Shown: piece by piece, positions 8,054 to 15,749 of the stretch
How the letters are laid out: each line of letters starts with the position of its first letter
How positions within the stretch are numbered: position 1 is the first letter of the stretch
Assembly (NCBI GenBank): GCA_021807595.1
Contig: JAKBCS010000018.1
Coordinates: 1-50,238, forward strand
Source of the DNA: Planctomycetota bacterium
Lineage (GTDB): Bacteria; Planctomycetota; Planctomycetia; Gemmatales; Gemmataceae
Direction: 5' to 3'
DNA length: 50,238 bases
Position numbers and translations under genes: made by a program
The notes under the pieces: generated by a model
The model's database searches: none
The model's input: the letters and a program-made list of their open reading frames with translations, nothing else
What the model was told of the DNA's origin: nothing

Positions 8054-8593
8054 TCAACTCGCCGCGCGCGCCGCTTCTTCTTCCTGTTCGCGCGTGAAGC
8101 GTTCGGCCAGAGCGATCTCGGGTTGCAGCGATTCCGCCGCCGGTATCGCGCTGGCTTTGGGGTCGAGGCAAAACAGATCCCACTTATCGTTTTCGTAGCC
8201 CTGTTGCCGAACGTACCATTCGTCGTTGCCGTTCTTGGCCAAGGGGAAGAGGGCGCAGGCGGACGGCTTGTAGCGGTAGGCATCGCCCTCGGCCGCGCCG
8301 ACTTTGTGCAGCACGCAGCCCTCGTGAAAGAAAACGCACCAACTATCTACCACGCGCAGCATCGGCAGGTCGAACTTGCGACGATTGCTCAAATAACCTT
8401 TTTTCTCCAGAAGCCGCCGCGCTGCCGGTCGCAGATGGGGTAGAAATTTCTCCAGATGCGCGTCGAGGCGCTCCACCTCGTCGGGATAGACGGGAGGCCG
8501 ACCGTTCTGGCAGCAAATGCCATCGCAGCCTCGGCCAAAAATGCACTCGAACGTCGCTTCCGTCAGGTTGACCACCGGCAGACTGTTCCGCAT
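8054..8593 (-). CDS. cysteine-cluster protein (YkgJ/DUF3109-like)
   Basis: A 179-residue soluble protein with a cysteine cluster. Cys17, Cys23, Cys27 and Cys28 fall in ECIFGRGCDGICC, and further Cys lie in SWCVFFHEGCVLH, KPSACALFPL and DLFCLDP. This arrangement resembles DUF3109/YkgJ proteins, which are thought to bind a metal or Fe-S cluster; the function is unknown. The C-terminal 25 residues are a charged Glu/Arg/Ala helix. GAGG lies about 9 bases before the ATG. The next gene upstream on the strand is beta-RFAP synthase, 109 bp away. Confidence 0.75.
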   Translation of the reverse strand: MRNSLPVVNLTEATFECIFGRGCDGICCQNGRPPVYPDEVERLDAHLEKFLPHLRPAARRLLEKKGYLSNRRKFDLPMLRVVDSWCVFFHEGCVLHKVGAAEGDAYRYKPSACALFPLAKNGNDEWYVRQQGYENDKWDLFCLDPKASAIPAAESLQPEIALAERFTREQEEEAARAAS

Positions 8594-8702
8594 CGTCGAG
8601 GAACCTCGCTGAAGATGGGGAAAAAGAAATCTCTGGGTACTTTGTTAGCATCGGCACGCCACGACTGCAAGGCGAACCGGCAACGCGAGCTGGCGTTGTA
8701 CT

Positions 8703-9674
8703 CTACAAGAGCCGATGGCCGCGGTTGCAGGCGCTGGCGACCCACACTTGCGATGGCTCCCACTCGAAGTGCCGACGCAGACGTTCGGCCGTCCATTCGG
8801 CTCGATCCTCATCGCCGACCACCGCGAACACCAAAGGCCCCCACGAGCTTTGTCCCACGCCACGCAGGTGCTGATCGCGCAGGAACGCCACCGTCGCTGC
8901 GATGCGCGGACTGGCATAGAGTCCGCCCTGCGATGAGACGAACGCTTCCCCCGCGCGCGCGTTGAACTCGAAGAGCGCCTCACCGAATGCCTCCAGGTCG
9001 CGCTCGATCAGAGACGGCAGCATCCCCAATAAGACCAAACGACACAGTGCATCCGTCCGCGCTCGTGCCCTCGATCCCGTTTTCAAGCCAGCGAACGCCG
9101 CGATTTCGTCTCGGCCATTCAATCCCATCGGTCCCTCGCTCGTTCCAGGCAGGGCCAGAAGCAGACGCCATTGCTCTGGGAACGCATGACGTGCCAACAA
9201 GGGCGACAGCGAATCGTTCGAGCGCTTGCCTCCCTCTACCAGAAAGCCACCCAAGTCGAAACCGTGAATGCCAAGCGCCGAACGCAAACCGCGTCCGACG
9301 CGTCGCGCCAGCGTCGGCGTGTCGCAGTTCAGATTCCACGACTCGGCCAATGCTCGCGCCGTCGCCAGAGCCAACTGCGTGCCGGAGCCTAGGCCGACGT
9401 GCGCCGGCATGGCCCGTTCGATGTGGATACGGCGGTGCGGCAGGTACTCTCGCCCCTCCTCTCGGCAGCTGCTTTCTTGAAAGCGTTGGGCGAACGTCAA
9501 GGCGCGCTCGGCCATCGGCCCCTCGGCGGACCAGGACGCAGCCGGTTCGACGTGCAGGCACAGATCGGGCCGGCCGATCGTCAGCCCCACCCCGCCGAAA
9601 GCGCGGCCAGCACCTCCACCCTCTGGATTCAACAGCCCAAAGTGCAATCGAGCGAACGCCTGCACGGAAACCAT
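8703..9674 (-). CDS. beta-ribofuranosylaminobenzene 5'-phosphate synthase-like (MptG type)
   Basis: A 323-residue GHMP-superfamily protein. It begins MVSVQAFARLHFGLLNPEG, the typical start of beta-RFAP synthases, and has the GHMP glycine-rich motif AHVGLGSGTQLALA at 91-104. The enzyme condenses p-aminobenzoate with PRPP, the first committed step of tetrahydromethanopterin synthesis. That cofactor is used for C1 transfer in methanogens, methylotrophs and many planctomycetes. The DUF447 gene 4 kb away belongs to a family repeatedly associated with this pathway. No other pathway genes are next to it, so it is dispersed here. Confidence 0.85.
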   Translation of the reverse strand: MVSVQAFARLHFGLLNPEGGGAGRAFGGVGLTIGRPDLCLHVEPAASWSAEGPMAERALTFAQRFQESSCREEGREYLPHRRIHIERAMPAHVGLGSGTQLALATARALAESWNLNCDTPTLARRVGRGLRSALGIHGFDLGGFLVEGGKRSNDSLSPLLARHAFPEQWRLLLALPGTSEGPMGLNGRDEIAAFAGLKTGSRARARTDALCRLVLLGMLPSLIERDLEAFGEALFEFNARAGEAFVSSQGGLYASPRIAATVAFLRDQHLRGVGQSSWGPLVFAVVGDEDRAEWTAERLRRHFEWEPSQVWVASACNRGHRLL

Positions 9675-9731
9675 GACGCCGCCTCAGAAAGTTAGCCCCG
9701 GAGAAAAATCGGAAGTTTTTTGGATTCGCTC

Positions 9732-9761
9732 TTGCCTAAACAAAAATCAATCGACTAACAT
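9732..9761 (+). promoter_or_regulatory. putative promoter of the first DUF1559 cassette
   Basis: TTGCCT (9732-9737), 18 bases, TAACAT (9756-9761). The element ahead of the second cassette (11408-11437) has the same form, which raises confidence in both. Confidence 0.45.
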
Positions 9762-10016
9762 ATTTGTATGGGAATCGGTTCTCTTCTCCCGTTAAGGACC
9801 GATCGCCCTACTCTCCTAGCCGAATCGACCTGCCCTCGCCGCTCGGCTCACGATATCAAGCACTCTCTCCCAGAAAAGTGTATCCTTTCATCGGATTCGG
9901 CAGGGTCGTATTCTCCCATCGACTTCGCCAATCCGGGACGGATCGTCGCCTCCCCAGAGTGTCGCTTCTCCCAGAGCGATTTATCCTTCTCGTTTTGATT
10001 TTTATGAGGAGAGGTT
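9762..10016 (+). other. long untranslated leader of the first DUF1559 gene
   Basis: About 250 bases between the proposed promoter and the ATG, without a credible ORF. It ends with GAGGAGAGG close to the start codon. AT-rich patches at 9720-9765 and 9985-10010 stand out. I see no known riboswitch. A role in mRNA stability or translation control is possible, unproven. Confidence 0.4.
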
Positions 10017-10943
10017 ATGTCCAACTTCCAACGCCGCAGGGGCTTCACGCTCATCGAACTGCTGGTCGTCATCGCCATCATCGCCATATTGATCGGCTTA
10101 TTGCTGCCGGCCGTGCAGAAAGTGCGCGACGCGGCGGCGCGTTCGCAGTGCCAGAACAATTTGAAACAGCTGGCTCTGGCCGCCCAGAACTATCAAGGGA
10201 CCATGAACACGCTGCCGCCCGGCTTCAATCCGAACTCCTACCTCGGCAGTCTCGCCTATCTGTTGCCGTACATCGAGCAGAACAACATCTACAACCAGAT
10301 TCCTCAGTACATGTTCAACCCCAACATGAGTAATGGCGTCTGGTGGGGCAACGGTTCCAGCTGGGGAGCTGCCTTCAATCGCATCAAGACGTTTCAGTGT
10401 CCCGCCGACGGCAGCCTCTACAACCCGTCTCAGGGCACTTGGGCGTACATGACCGAGAGCGGCTACTCCCTTAACGCGGGCTATTTCGGCGGCAACATCG
10501 GGCTGGGCGCGACGAACTACATCGCCAACGCCGGCGCGCTCGGCAATGTCAGCGCGTCGGGCGACAAATTCTACGGTCAATGGGTCGGCCCGTTCTATCA
10601 AGGCTCGGCGGTCAGCATCGTGCAGATCACCGATGGCACCTCGAACACGTTGATGTTCGGCGAAACACTCGGCGGCAAGAACGTGGGGACGCGCGACTTC
10701 AATCTCGCGTGGATGGGTGCCGGCTGTTTGCCCACGGCTTGGGACTTGCTCGATCCCTGCGGCTGGTACAGCTACGGCAGCAATCACACGGCCATCATTC
10801 AGTTCGCCTTTTGCGATGGCTCGGTGCATGGCCTGCGCAAGTCGGGTCCAAGCACGCCTTGGTTCAGCAGCCAGTGGTATGCGTTGATGAACGCCTCCGG
10901 CACACAGGACGGCAACGTCGTCGATTGGACGCAGTTGGATTGA
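10017..10943 (+). CDS. DUF1559 protein with prepilin-type N-terminus (copy 1)
   Basis: A 308-residue planctomycete-type pseudopilin-like protein. [20 protein letters not shown] at residues 6-25 is a type IV/type II prepilin signal; cleavage would fall between Gly and Phe, and Glu5 of the mature chain is present. [18 protein letters not shown] continues the pilin helix. The rest is the DUF1559 domain, with DGTSNTLMFGE and the C-terminal H-X9-DG signature (HTAIIQFAFCDG). The family is massively expanded in planctomycetes and its role is unsettled; surface or secretion pseudopilus is the usual guess. It is followed by a hairpin and a tiny lipoprotein, an arrangement repeated at 11.8-13.1 kb. Confidence 0.95.
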   Translation: MSNFQRRRGFTLIELLVVIAIIAILIGLLLPAVQKVRDAAARSQCQNNLKQLALAAQNYQGTMNTLPPGFNPNSYLGSLAYLLPYIEQNNIYNQIPQYMFNPNMSNGVWWGNGSSWGAAFNRIKTFQCPADGSLYNPSQGTWAYMTESGYSLNAGYFGGNIGLGATNYIANAGALGNVSASGDKFYGQWVGPFYQGSAVSIVQITDGTSNTLMFGETLGGKNVGTRDFNLAWMGAGCLPTAWDLLDPCGWYSYGSNHTAIIQFAFCDGSVHGLRKSGPSTPWFSSQWYALMNASGTQDGNVVDWTQLD

Positions 10944-10953
10944 TGTCGTCCGA

Positions 10954-11012
10954 GCCGCGCCCGCTGTTGAGGGAATGCCATCGGCAGACGCGACAGCGGG
11001 CGCGGCCATTTT
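10954..11012 (+). terminator. 14-bp perfect hairpin after DUF1559 copy 1
   Basis: GCCGCGCCCGCTGT (10954-10967) and its exact complement ACAGCGGGCGCGGC (10993-11006) flank a 25-base loop, followed by CATTTTATCC. It sits between the DUF1559 stop and the small lipoprotein. The T tract is interrupted, so it could be a leaky terminator or a 3' stabilising hairpin that sets the ratio of the two products. Confidence 0.6.
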
Positions 11013-11058
11013 ATCCGTTCCACGATGCTTTGTGCCCCTTCGATACAGAGAGGATACC

Positions 11059-11229
11059 ATGCGCTCGTATGTATTTCCGCTTCTTCCATTCGCCCTATGT
11101 GCTTTTCTGGCTTCGGGATGCGGCTCGTCGCATCCGAGCGACCCCGCTCCCACTTCGCCGTCCGGAGTCGCTCCCAACAAGATGACTCCGCCTCCGCCGC
11201 CTCCTCCGCCGCCGCCGGCCCAGAAGTGA
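11059..11229 (+). CDS. small proline-rich lipoprotein (copy 1)
   Basis: A 56-residue protein starting MRSYVFPLLPFALCAF with lipobox LASGC at about residues 17-21, so a signal peptidase II lipoprotein. The mature part is only about 35 residues, rich in Ser and Pro, ending with ten consecutive prolines and AQK. AGAGAGG lies about 5 bases before the ATG at 11059. The same frame is open further upstream but without signal-peptide character. It follows DUF1559 copy 1 by 115 bp across a hairpin, and an equivalent follows copy 2. Function unknown; the polyproline stretch suggests a short wall- or envelope-spanning spacer. Confidence 0.75.
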   Translation: MRSYVFPLLPFALCAFLASGCGSSHPSDPAPTSPSGVAPNKMTPPPPPPPPPPAQK

Positions 11230-11235
11230 GAGGCT

Positions 11236-11300
11236 GTCTCAGAAGCTCCCGTCTCCCCTGTACTCAGGGGGAGAGGGGCTTCTCGGATCGTTTCTGAGAC
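11236..11300. repeat. dispersed palindromic repeat, family A copy 1
   Basis: Outer arms GTCTCAGAA (11236-11244) and TTCTGAGAC (11292-11300) enclose an inner hairpin built on CTCCCCTG/CAGGGGGAGAGG. Its reverse complement matches 46133-46196 closely (CGATCCGAGAAGCC, then CCCCTGAGTAC), and a longer relative is at 41829-41966. It lies directly after the lipoprotein stop. Confidence 0.8.
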
Positions 11301-11407
11301 GGCGCGAGCGGCTAATTCCTCCGCTTCTTGTTACCGTCAGCGGGATCGGAACGAAAGATTCGATGAGGAGAATTTTTGAAAATAGTGAAGAAATGGAAAT
11401 TTTTCAC

Positions 11408-11437
11408 TTGCCAATTTAAGAGAGGAGTAGTTAACTT
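11408..11437 (+). promoter_or_regulatory. putative promoter of the second DUF1559 cassette
   Basis: TTGCCA (11408-11413), 18 bases, TAACTT (11432-11437), in a locally AT-rich stretch (about 11350-11455). It parallels the element ahead of cassette 1. The start codon is about 340 bases downstream. Confidence 0.45.
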
Positions 11438-11780
11438 AGTTTTAATGATTTGTTGTTCTCACTTCGACGGTCACAAGCGCCTCGTCCTCTAAACTCGCGG
11501 AGGACCGAATGTTCGCCCCGCAGTAACCCGAAGAAGACAACTTCTCTCAGGCAGCAATCGTTCGACTCGTTCGCTTTTCGCCGAAACAAGGTTCGCCCGC
11601 TAGCGACTTCTCGCCCATTTCTGTCTCGATCCACACGAATCGCCTTGCAGGCGAGAACGGAGAGAGAGTCCGTATCGATTGTCGCTCCATCGCGAAGGAG
11701 GTATGCCGAATGCGCCCCGTCCGCTTCTCCCGCTTTCCGTGTCGTAATCACTCGTTTTACCCAAGTATTGAGGAGAAGGT
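11438..11780 (+). other. long untranslated leader of the second DUF1559 gene
   Basis: No credible ORF. It contains small inverted repeats (for example TCCTC...GAGGA near 11480-11505) and ends with GAGGAGAAGG just before the ATG. Apart from the ribosome site I see no sequence likeness to the first leader. Confidence 0.4.
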
Positions 11781-12842
11781 ATGACTCGCACGACTCGCAG
11801 ACAGATGGGTTTCACACTCATCGAGTTGCTCGTAGTAATTGCCATTATCGCCATCTTGATTGGTCTCTTATTGCCCGCGGTCCAAAAGGTCCGCGACGCG
11901 GCGGCCCGTAGCAGCTGCCAAAACAACCTCAAACAGCTCGGCCTGGCGGCGCACAACTACCATAGTGCCCTGGGTACGTTGCCGCCCGGTGCCAACGTCA
12001 GTCCCAATTCGAGAGACCCGTTTGGAGGTGCCTACAACTATTCTCCGCCCAACGCTGGTCCCTACACCAGCTGCCTGGCGTACCTTTTGCCGTATGTCGA
12101 GCAGCAGAACGCGGCGAATCAACTCATGGCCAACACCGCTGCGGTATCCGGCGATAACTATGGTCTGTTCCGAATGAATACCACGTTCGGCGCGTGGGCC
12201 TATAGTTTTCCACCCTATAACCTCAACAATCCCAACGGTCTCATTGGTTTTCCGGCGGCATCCACCGTACACGTCAAGTCGTTCGAGTGTCCCGCCGACA
12301 ATTTGTACACGCCGCTCTCCAACGGGCCTTGGGATGCCATGTTTACCACGAATGGAACGCTCGACGGCGACTACTTGTACGATCCGAACGGAACTTCGGG
12401 AGGCAACACGAATCAACTTGGACGCTCTAACTACATCGGCGTGGGCGGCGGTGCCTTGGGCAGTTACGAGTCGATTTACAAAGGTCCGATGACCGCTAAC
12501 TCGTCCACCAAATTGACCGACATCCTCGACGGCACCTCGAATACCCTGCTCTTCGGCGAATCGTTGGGTGGTGCAAGTTTCGGCACCCGAGATTTCGCCT
12601 ATGCGTGGATGGGTGCGGGGTGTCTGCCCACGGATTGGGAATTGCAAGAGCCGGCCAATTGGTGGAACTTCAGTAGCCGACACACGGCCATGGTGCAGTT
12701 CTGTTTCGCCGACGGCTCGGTGCGGTCCATTACCAAATTGGGTTCGAGTACGGGTTGGTACACCCCCCGTTGGTACATGTTCCAGGCCGCCGGAGGAATG
12801 GCGGATGGCACGGTCATCAATTTCGGCATGTTGGGCGAATGA
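11781..12842 (+). CDS. DUF1559 protein with prepilin-type N-terminus (copy 2)
   Basis: A 353-residue paralogue of the 10017-10943 product. Prepilin motif [17 protein letters not shown] at 10-26, then [18 protein letters not shown]. The DUF1559 core includes [11 protein letters not shown] and the H-X9-DG signature [12 protein letters not shown]. It is 45 residues longer than copy 1, the extra lying in the middle (about 130-200), rich in Asn, Gly and Tyr. The two N- and C-terminal ends are close to identical while the centres differ, as expected for paralogues that share an export machine but expose different surfaces. GAGGAGAAGG precedes the ATG. Confidence 0.95.
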   Translation: MTRTTRRQMGFTLIELLVVIAIIAILIGLLLPAVQKVRDAAARSSCQNNLKQLGLAAHNYHSALGTLPPGANVSPNSRDPFGGAYNYSPPNAGPYTSCLAYLLPYVEQQNAANQLMANTAAVSGDNYGLFRMNTTFGAWAYSFPPYNLNNPNGLIGFPAASTVHVKSFECPADNLYTPLSNGPWDAMFTTNGTLDGDYLYDPNGTSGGNTNQLGRSNYIGVGGGALGSYESIYKGPMTANSSTKLTDILDGTSNTLLFGESLGGASFGTRDFAYAWMGAGCLPTDWELQEPANWWNFSSRHTAMVQFCFADGSVRSITKLGSSTGWYTPRWYMFQAAGGMADGTVINFGMLGE

Positions 12843-12851
12843 TCCACTCGA

Positions 12852-12889
12852 ACGGCGCGCGGTTGGACCGATCGTCCAGCGCGCGCCGT
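12852..12889 (+). terminator. strong hairpin after DUF1559 copy 2
   Basis: Arms ACGGCGCGCG (12852-12861) and CGCGCGCCGT (12880-12889) with a nested TGGAC/GTCCA pair, 10 bases after the stop. No T run follows, only GCTTTCC. It is at the same place as the hairpin in cassette 1 but has a different sequence, pointing to a conserved structure. Confidence 0.6.
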
Positions 12890-12924
12890 GCTTTCCAACA
12901 AGAAGAACTTTTGGAGACGGTTCG

Positions 12925-13122
12925 ATGCGCTCTCGATACAAGATCTTGTTTGCCGCGCTCTCGACGGTTGGAATGTTCGCCGGTTGCACGGGTAAGAAGG
13001 CGGCAGATAACGAATCTGGACCGCGTTTGTCCGCGCCGCCCGCGCCGACGAAACAAACGGATAAACCACGGGTGAATATGCCGCTCGCGCCTCCGCCCCC
13101 ACCCGCGCCTCCGAATCAATGA
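12925..13122 (+). CDS. small proline-rich lipoprotein (copy 2)
   Basis: A 65-residue protein beginning MRSRYKILFAALSTVGMF with lipobox FAGC, so a lipoprotein. The mature part has Lys/Asp-rich and Pro-rich halves and ends LAPPPPPAPPNQ. GGAGACGG lies about 7 bases upstream of the ATG. It sits 82 bp after DUF1559 copy 2, across a hairpin, exactly as copy 1 does. Similarity to copy 1 is in architecture (MRS start, lipobox, polyproline end) more than in sequence. Function unknown. Confidence 0.75.
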   Translation: MRSRYKILFAALSTVGMFAGCTGKKAADNESGPRLSAPPAPTKQTDKPRVNMPLAPPPPPAPPNQ

Positions 13123-13161
13123 CGCGAGATCTGCCGAGCCGAGTCTGAAAGAGACGCCTCC

Positions 13162-13770
13162 TCAATCGAGTGGTTCTGTGGAGTGCAGATATTGGTTCAG
13201 AAACGCGAATGCGGCGCGTTCCCGTTCGCCGCCGGTTTTGTCGACGAGGACGGCTAATTTGCGATATTCGGACTCGATTTCTTCGTGCGGCAGAAATGCC
13301 GTGCGCGTGGCCAAGATAGCCGCCTCGACGACGGCATGCTTGGCCCGATTGAATCCGAAGAAATCGCGCAGCCGCCCGCTGTGGACGATCTCGACCTCCA
13401 TGCTGGCGCGAGGGTCGTCCGAAGAACACCCATCGACAAACGCCGCCGATCCACTGGGGAGGCGAAACTCGAAATAGCGACACGCCTCAACCAAGATGCA
13501 CCCGCGCACATGCTCGGCGGGACGCATCAGCGGCAGGGGGTCGAGCGCGCCGACCGCCGATCGCGCCAACAACAAAACATCGTCGGTGACGTGCAGCACC
13601 CCTTCGCCGTGAGCCGATAGGTTGGCGAACGTCTGTGCCGTGCGAAAGGGCCGCAGTATCATCCGCGTCAACGCGCCGGTGCGGGCGTCGATCTCGACGC
13701 GCGGCCCCATCGGCGCGACGTTAACCGCGCCTTGGGGTGAAATCGTGGTGACGATGCCTTCCAGGATCAT
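13162..13770 (-). CDS. DUF447 family protein (COG2457)
   Basis: A 202-residue protein beginning MILEGIVTTISPQGAVNVAPMGP, the typical N-terminus of DUF447, related to flavin-binding split-barrel proteins. FRTAQTFANL and GVLHVTDDVLLLARSAV are the other conserved blocks. The family is found in methanogens, methylotrophs and planctomycetes and tends to occur with tetrahydromethanopterin genes; the biochemical role is not settled. Beta-RFAP synthase lies 3.5 kb away in this window, in keeping with that link. Its ATG overlaps the stop of the upstream membrane-protein gene by 4 bases (ATGA), implying translational coupling. Confidence 0.82.
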   Translation of the reverse strand: MILEGIVTTISPQGAVNVAPMGPRVEIDARTGALTRMILRPFRTAQTFANLSAHGEGVLHVTDDVLLLARSAVGALDPLPLMRPAEHVRGCILVEACRYFEFRLPSGSAAFVDGCSSDDPRASMEVEIVHSGRLRDFFGFNRAKHAVVEAAILATRTAFLPHEEIESEYRKLAVLVDKTGGERERAAFAFLNQYLHSTEPLD

Positions 13771-14279
13771 GTTTCACAAATTAGGGCGAACGGGCGGCTG
13801 AGGCTGTCGGTTGGCCCGTTGTCCACTCGTTGCGTCGGAGCGCGCGTGCCGATTTGGACGAAGGCCAATACGACGAGTACGATTCCCGACAGCAGGGCGG
13901 CCAGCAAGAGCAGCAAGAACAATTCGACGCCGGCGATGGTCAATCCCTTGCGGAGCGACCCGGCCAGCAGCAGCGCGTAGATTCCCGCCGACAACAACCA
14001 CGCCAACAGCAGCGCGACGACGGAGGCGACGATACGGTTCGTGCCAAACCAATCGTTGGGGTCGGTGTCGAAGCGTCCGGCAAACCAGATCAACGCCGCC
14101 GCCAGCGGCACCCAGAAAACGAGCGTGGCCGAGTAAATCGGCAACGAACGAAAGTAGCCTCGCGCCGGCACATCCGCCAGAGCGCAGCCCGCTTGAAACA
14201 GGAATGTGCCCACGCCGAGCAGAGCCAACAAACCGCCCAGCCCGGCGACGATCATCAGGGGAGAGCCGATTGCGTCCAT
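13767..14279 (-). CDS. four-helix membrane protein, unknown family
   Basis: A 170-residue protein with four hydrophobic segments at about 8-30, 46-67, 83-107 and 113-142 and short loops; the C-terminus is polar. I recognise no catalytic motif. The first segment contains a Cys (FLFQAGCALADVP). It is translationally coupled to the downstream DUF447 gene through an ATGA overlap, so the pair should be expressed together. A C1-metabolism-linked membrane role is only an inference from that partner. Confidence 0.7.
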   Translation of the reverse strand: MDAIGSPLMIVAGLGGLLALLGVGTFLFQAGCALADVPARGYFRSLPIYSATLVFWVPLAAALIWFAGRFDTDPNDWFGTNRIVASVVALLLAWLLSAGIYALLLAGSLRKGLTIAGVELFLLLLLAALLSGIVLVVLAFVQIGTRAPTQRVDNGPTDSLSRPFALICET

Positions 14280-14405
14280 GTTCCCTCCGAATTGTCTCGA
14301 CCGCGTTCGAATTCATTGTGAGCATTCCGCCTCAGTCAGGCAAGGTAGAACGCCCCCCTTAAACTCGTCTCGCCTTCCTGTCGCCCATTGACGTAGAATG
14401 AGAGA

Positions 14406-15191
14406 GTGGAGCAAGAATCGATTTTCTCGACCCTCGGCGTGAGGAAGGAACCGGAAGAGACTGTGCCAAACGAGACCGTCGCGTTCCTTCTTCGCAACCC
14501 CGTCAGCGCCGTTACCCATCTCCTGTGGTGCGTGCTGGGGTTCTACGTCACCGGGATATTGTGGCGTCTCACCCGGGGCGACCGGCCACGACAGCTGAGT
14601 ACCGGGGTGTTCGGCCTCAGCCTCATTCTGCTCTACGGTGCCAGCGGCATCTATCACTCCGTGCCCAGTGGAGCGGCGTTGCTGCCCTATCTGCAAAAGC
14701 TCGATCATAGCGCCATATACGTTTTGATCGCCGGAACGTACACGCCGGTGTTCGCGGTGCTGCTGTCGGGCCGATGGCGCGTCGTCTTGCTGTCGTTGGT
14801 GTGGGGTATGGCCGGAGTCGGCATCGCGGCCAAATGGTTGGTGCCGTGGCCTCGCTACGAATGGACGGTAGCGCTCTATGTGGCCATGGGCTGGATCGGC
14901 GTGGTACCCGCCGTGCAACTGATCCGCGCCGTCGGCGTCCAGGCAATGCTCTGGGGATTGCTCGGCGGTTTGCTGTACACCTTCGGCGGCGTGTGCGATG
15001 CGATCCAATGGCCGATCTTGCTGCCGGGGGTCGTTGGGTATCACGAAGTGCTGCACCTGTCCGATATGGGCGGCACGCTCGTTCACATCTTCTTTATCGT
15101 TCGCTACATCGTGCCGTTTCAGCGGTTGGGGACGCCTCCCTCTCCCACACACTCGGAGAAGACAGGCCGGAGCGAGGGGTTTCTCGAATAA
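14406..15191 (+). CDS. hemolysin III family protein (TrhA/PAQR-like)
   Basis: A 261-residue seven-helix membrane protein of the YqfA/HlyIII/PAQR superfamily. Diagnostic residues include SGIYHSVP, LDHSAIYVLIAGTYTPV and a C-terminal HEVLHLSDMGGTLVH, supplying the His/Asp set that binds zinc in PAQR proteins. Bacterial members affect membrane lipid homeostasis. The annotated start is GTG at 14406 without a good ribosome site; GTG at 14463 (VPNETVAF) is an alternative. The last about 20 residues (PPSPTHSEKTGRSEGFLE) are not part of the family and appear to be encoded by a dispersed repeat. Confidence 0.9.
   Translation: MEQESIFSTLGVRKEPEETVPNETVAFLLRNPVSAVTHLLWCVLGFYVTGILWRLTRGDRPRQLSTGVFGLSLILLYGASGIYHSVPSGAALLPYLQKLDHSAIYVLIAGTYTPVFAVLLSGRWRVVLLSLVWGMAGVGIAAKWLVPWPRYEWTVALYVAMGWIGVVPAVQLIRAVGVQAMLWGLLGGLLYTFGGVCDAIQWPILLPGVVGYHEVLHLSDMGGTLVHIFFIVRYIVPFQRLGTPPSPTHSEKTGRSEGFLE
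15130..15187. repeat. degenerate family A repeat inside the hlyIII 3' end
   Basis: The reverse complement reads CGAGAAACCCCTC, a diverged middle, then GGGAGAGGGAGGC, matching the ends of the family A element (compare 41829-41966). It encodes the non-family C-terminal tail of the HlyIII protein. Confidence 0.4.
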
Positions 15192-15223
15192 GAGGTCCGC
15201 AATAAACAGAGGATTGGCTCGCC

Positions 15224-15241
15224 GATATTATCGATAATATC
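15224..15241. promoter_or_regulatory. perfect 18-bp palindrome
   Basis: GATATTATCGATAATATC, AT-rich inside GC-rich DNA, between the convergent hlyIII and zinc-ribbon genes, followed by ACAAAAAAG. With no loop it is more like a protein-binding site than a hairpin terminator, but both flanking genes point toward it, so an operator role is not obvious. Confidence 0.4.
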
Positions 15242-15431
15242 ACAAAAAAGCAGTGCAGTGGAGGAGTTCGCGCACGGCTCTATCGGGAGTCAACTTCGTT
15301 CGGTTCACTCGGCATGGGCTTCAGGCAATCCGTGCGAATGGCGAAATCGGGCGATCGCTTTGAAGTACGTCGACAATCTCTCCAGCTGCGATTTTGGGAC
15401 GAACGCTGCGAGCCGGCAAAGCGTCGTCGGT

Positions 15432-15749
15432 TCAGTTCTCGCTGAAATCGAACTTTTGTGCGGTTTCCTTGTTCGTGGATTTGTTGAGCGGATCGCTCAG
15501 ATAGCGACGGCGACAGTCGGCGCAGAGATCGTAGCGGAGTTGGTGCCGCGATGGTTCGATGGCTTTGTCGAGGTTGTCTTCTTCCAACTCGCGCAGGAGT
15601 TCGGCGACGGCCTCCATGTGATCTTCTTCGAGATCCGACTCGGTAAGTTGGTTGGGATCGTGACGGGCGAAAACCTCAACCTTCACGACATAATGCTCTT
15701 GGTTGGCCCGTAGTTCCTGGCCGCAAAGATCGCATGTAATGTGCAACAT
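15432..15749 (-). CDS. small zinc-ribbon protein, conserved hypothetical
   Basis: A 105-residue acidic soluble protein. CDLCGQEL near the N-terminus and CADCRRRYL near residue 77 form two CxxC knuckles of a probable zinc ribbon. Between them lies a Glu/Asp-rich helical stretch (about 36-60). The strand YVVKVEVFARHDPNQL is typical of a planctomycete family of unknown function. GGAGG lies about 10 bases before the ATG. No operon partner is visible. Confidence 0.8.
   Translation of the reverse strand: MLHITCDLCGQELRANQEHYVVKVEVFARHDPNQLTESDLEEDHMEAVAELLRELEEDNLDKAIEPSRHQLRYDLCADCRRRYLSDPLNKSTNKETAQKFDFSEN

Noticed and set aside
14313-15152. 279-codon open frame antisense to hemolysin III
   Set aside because: The plus-strand product has seven helices and the PAQR zinc residues; the other is a shadow.
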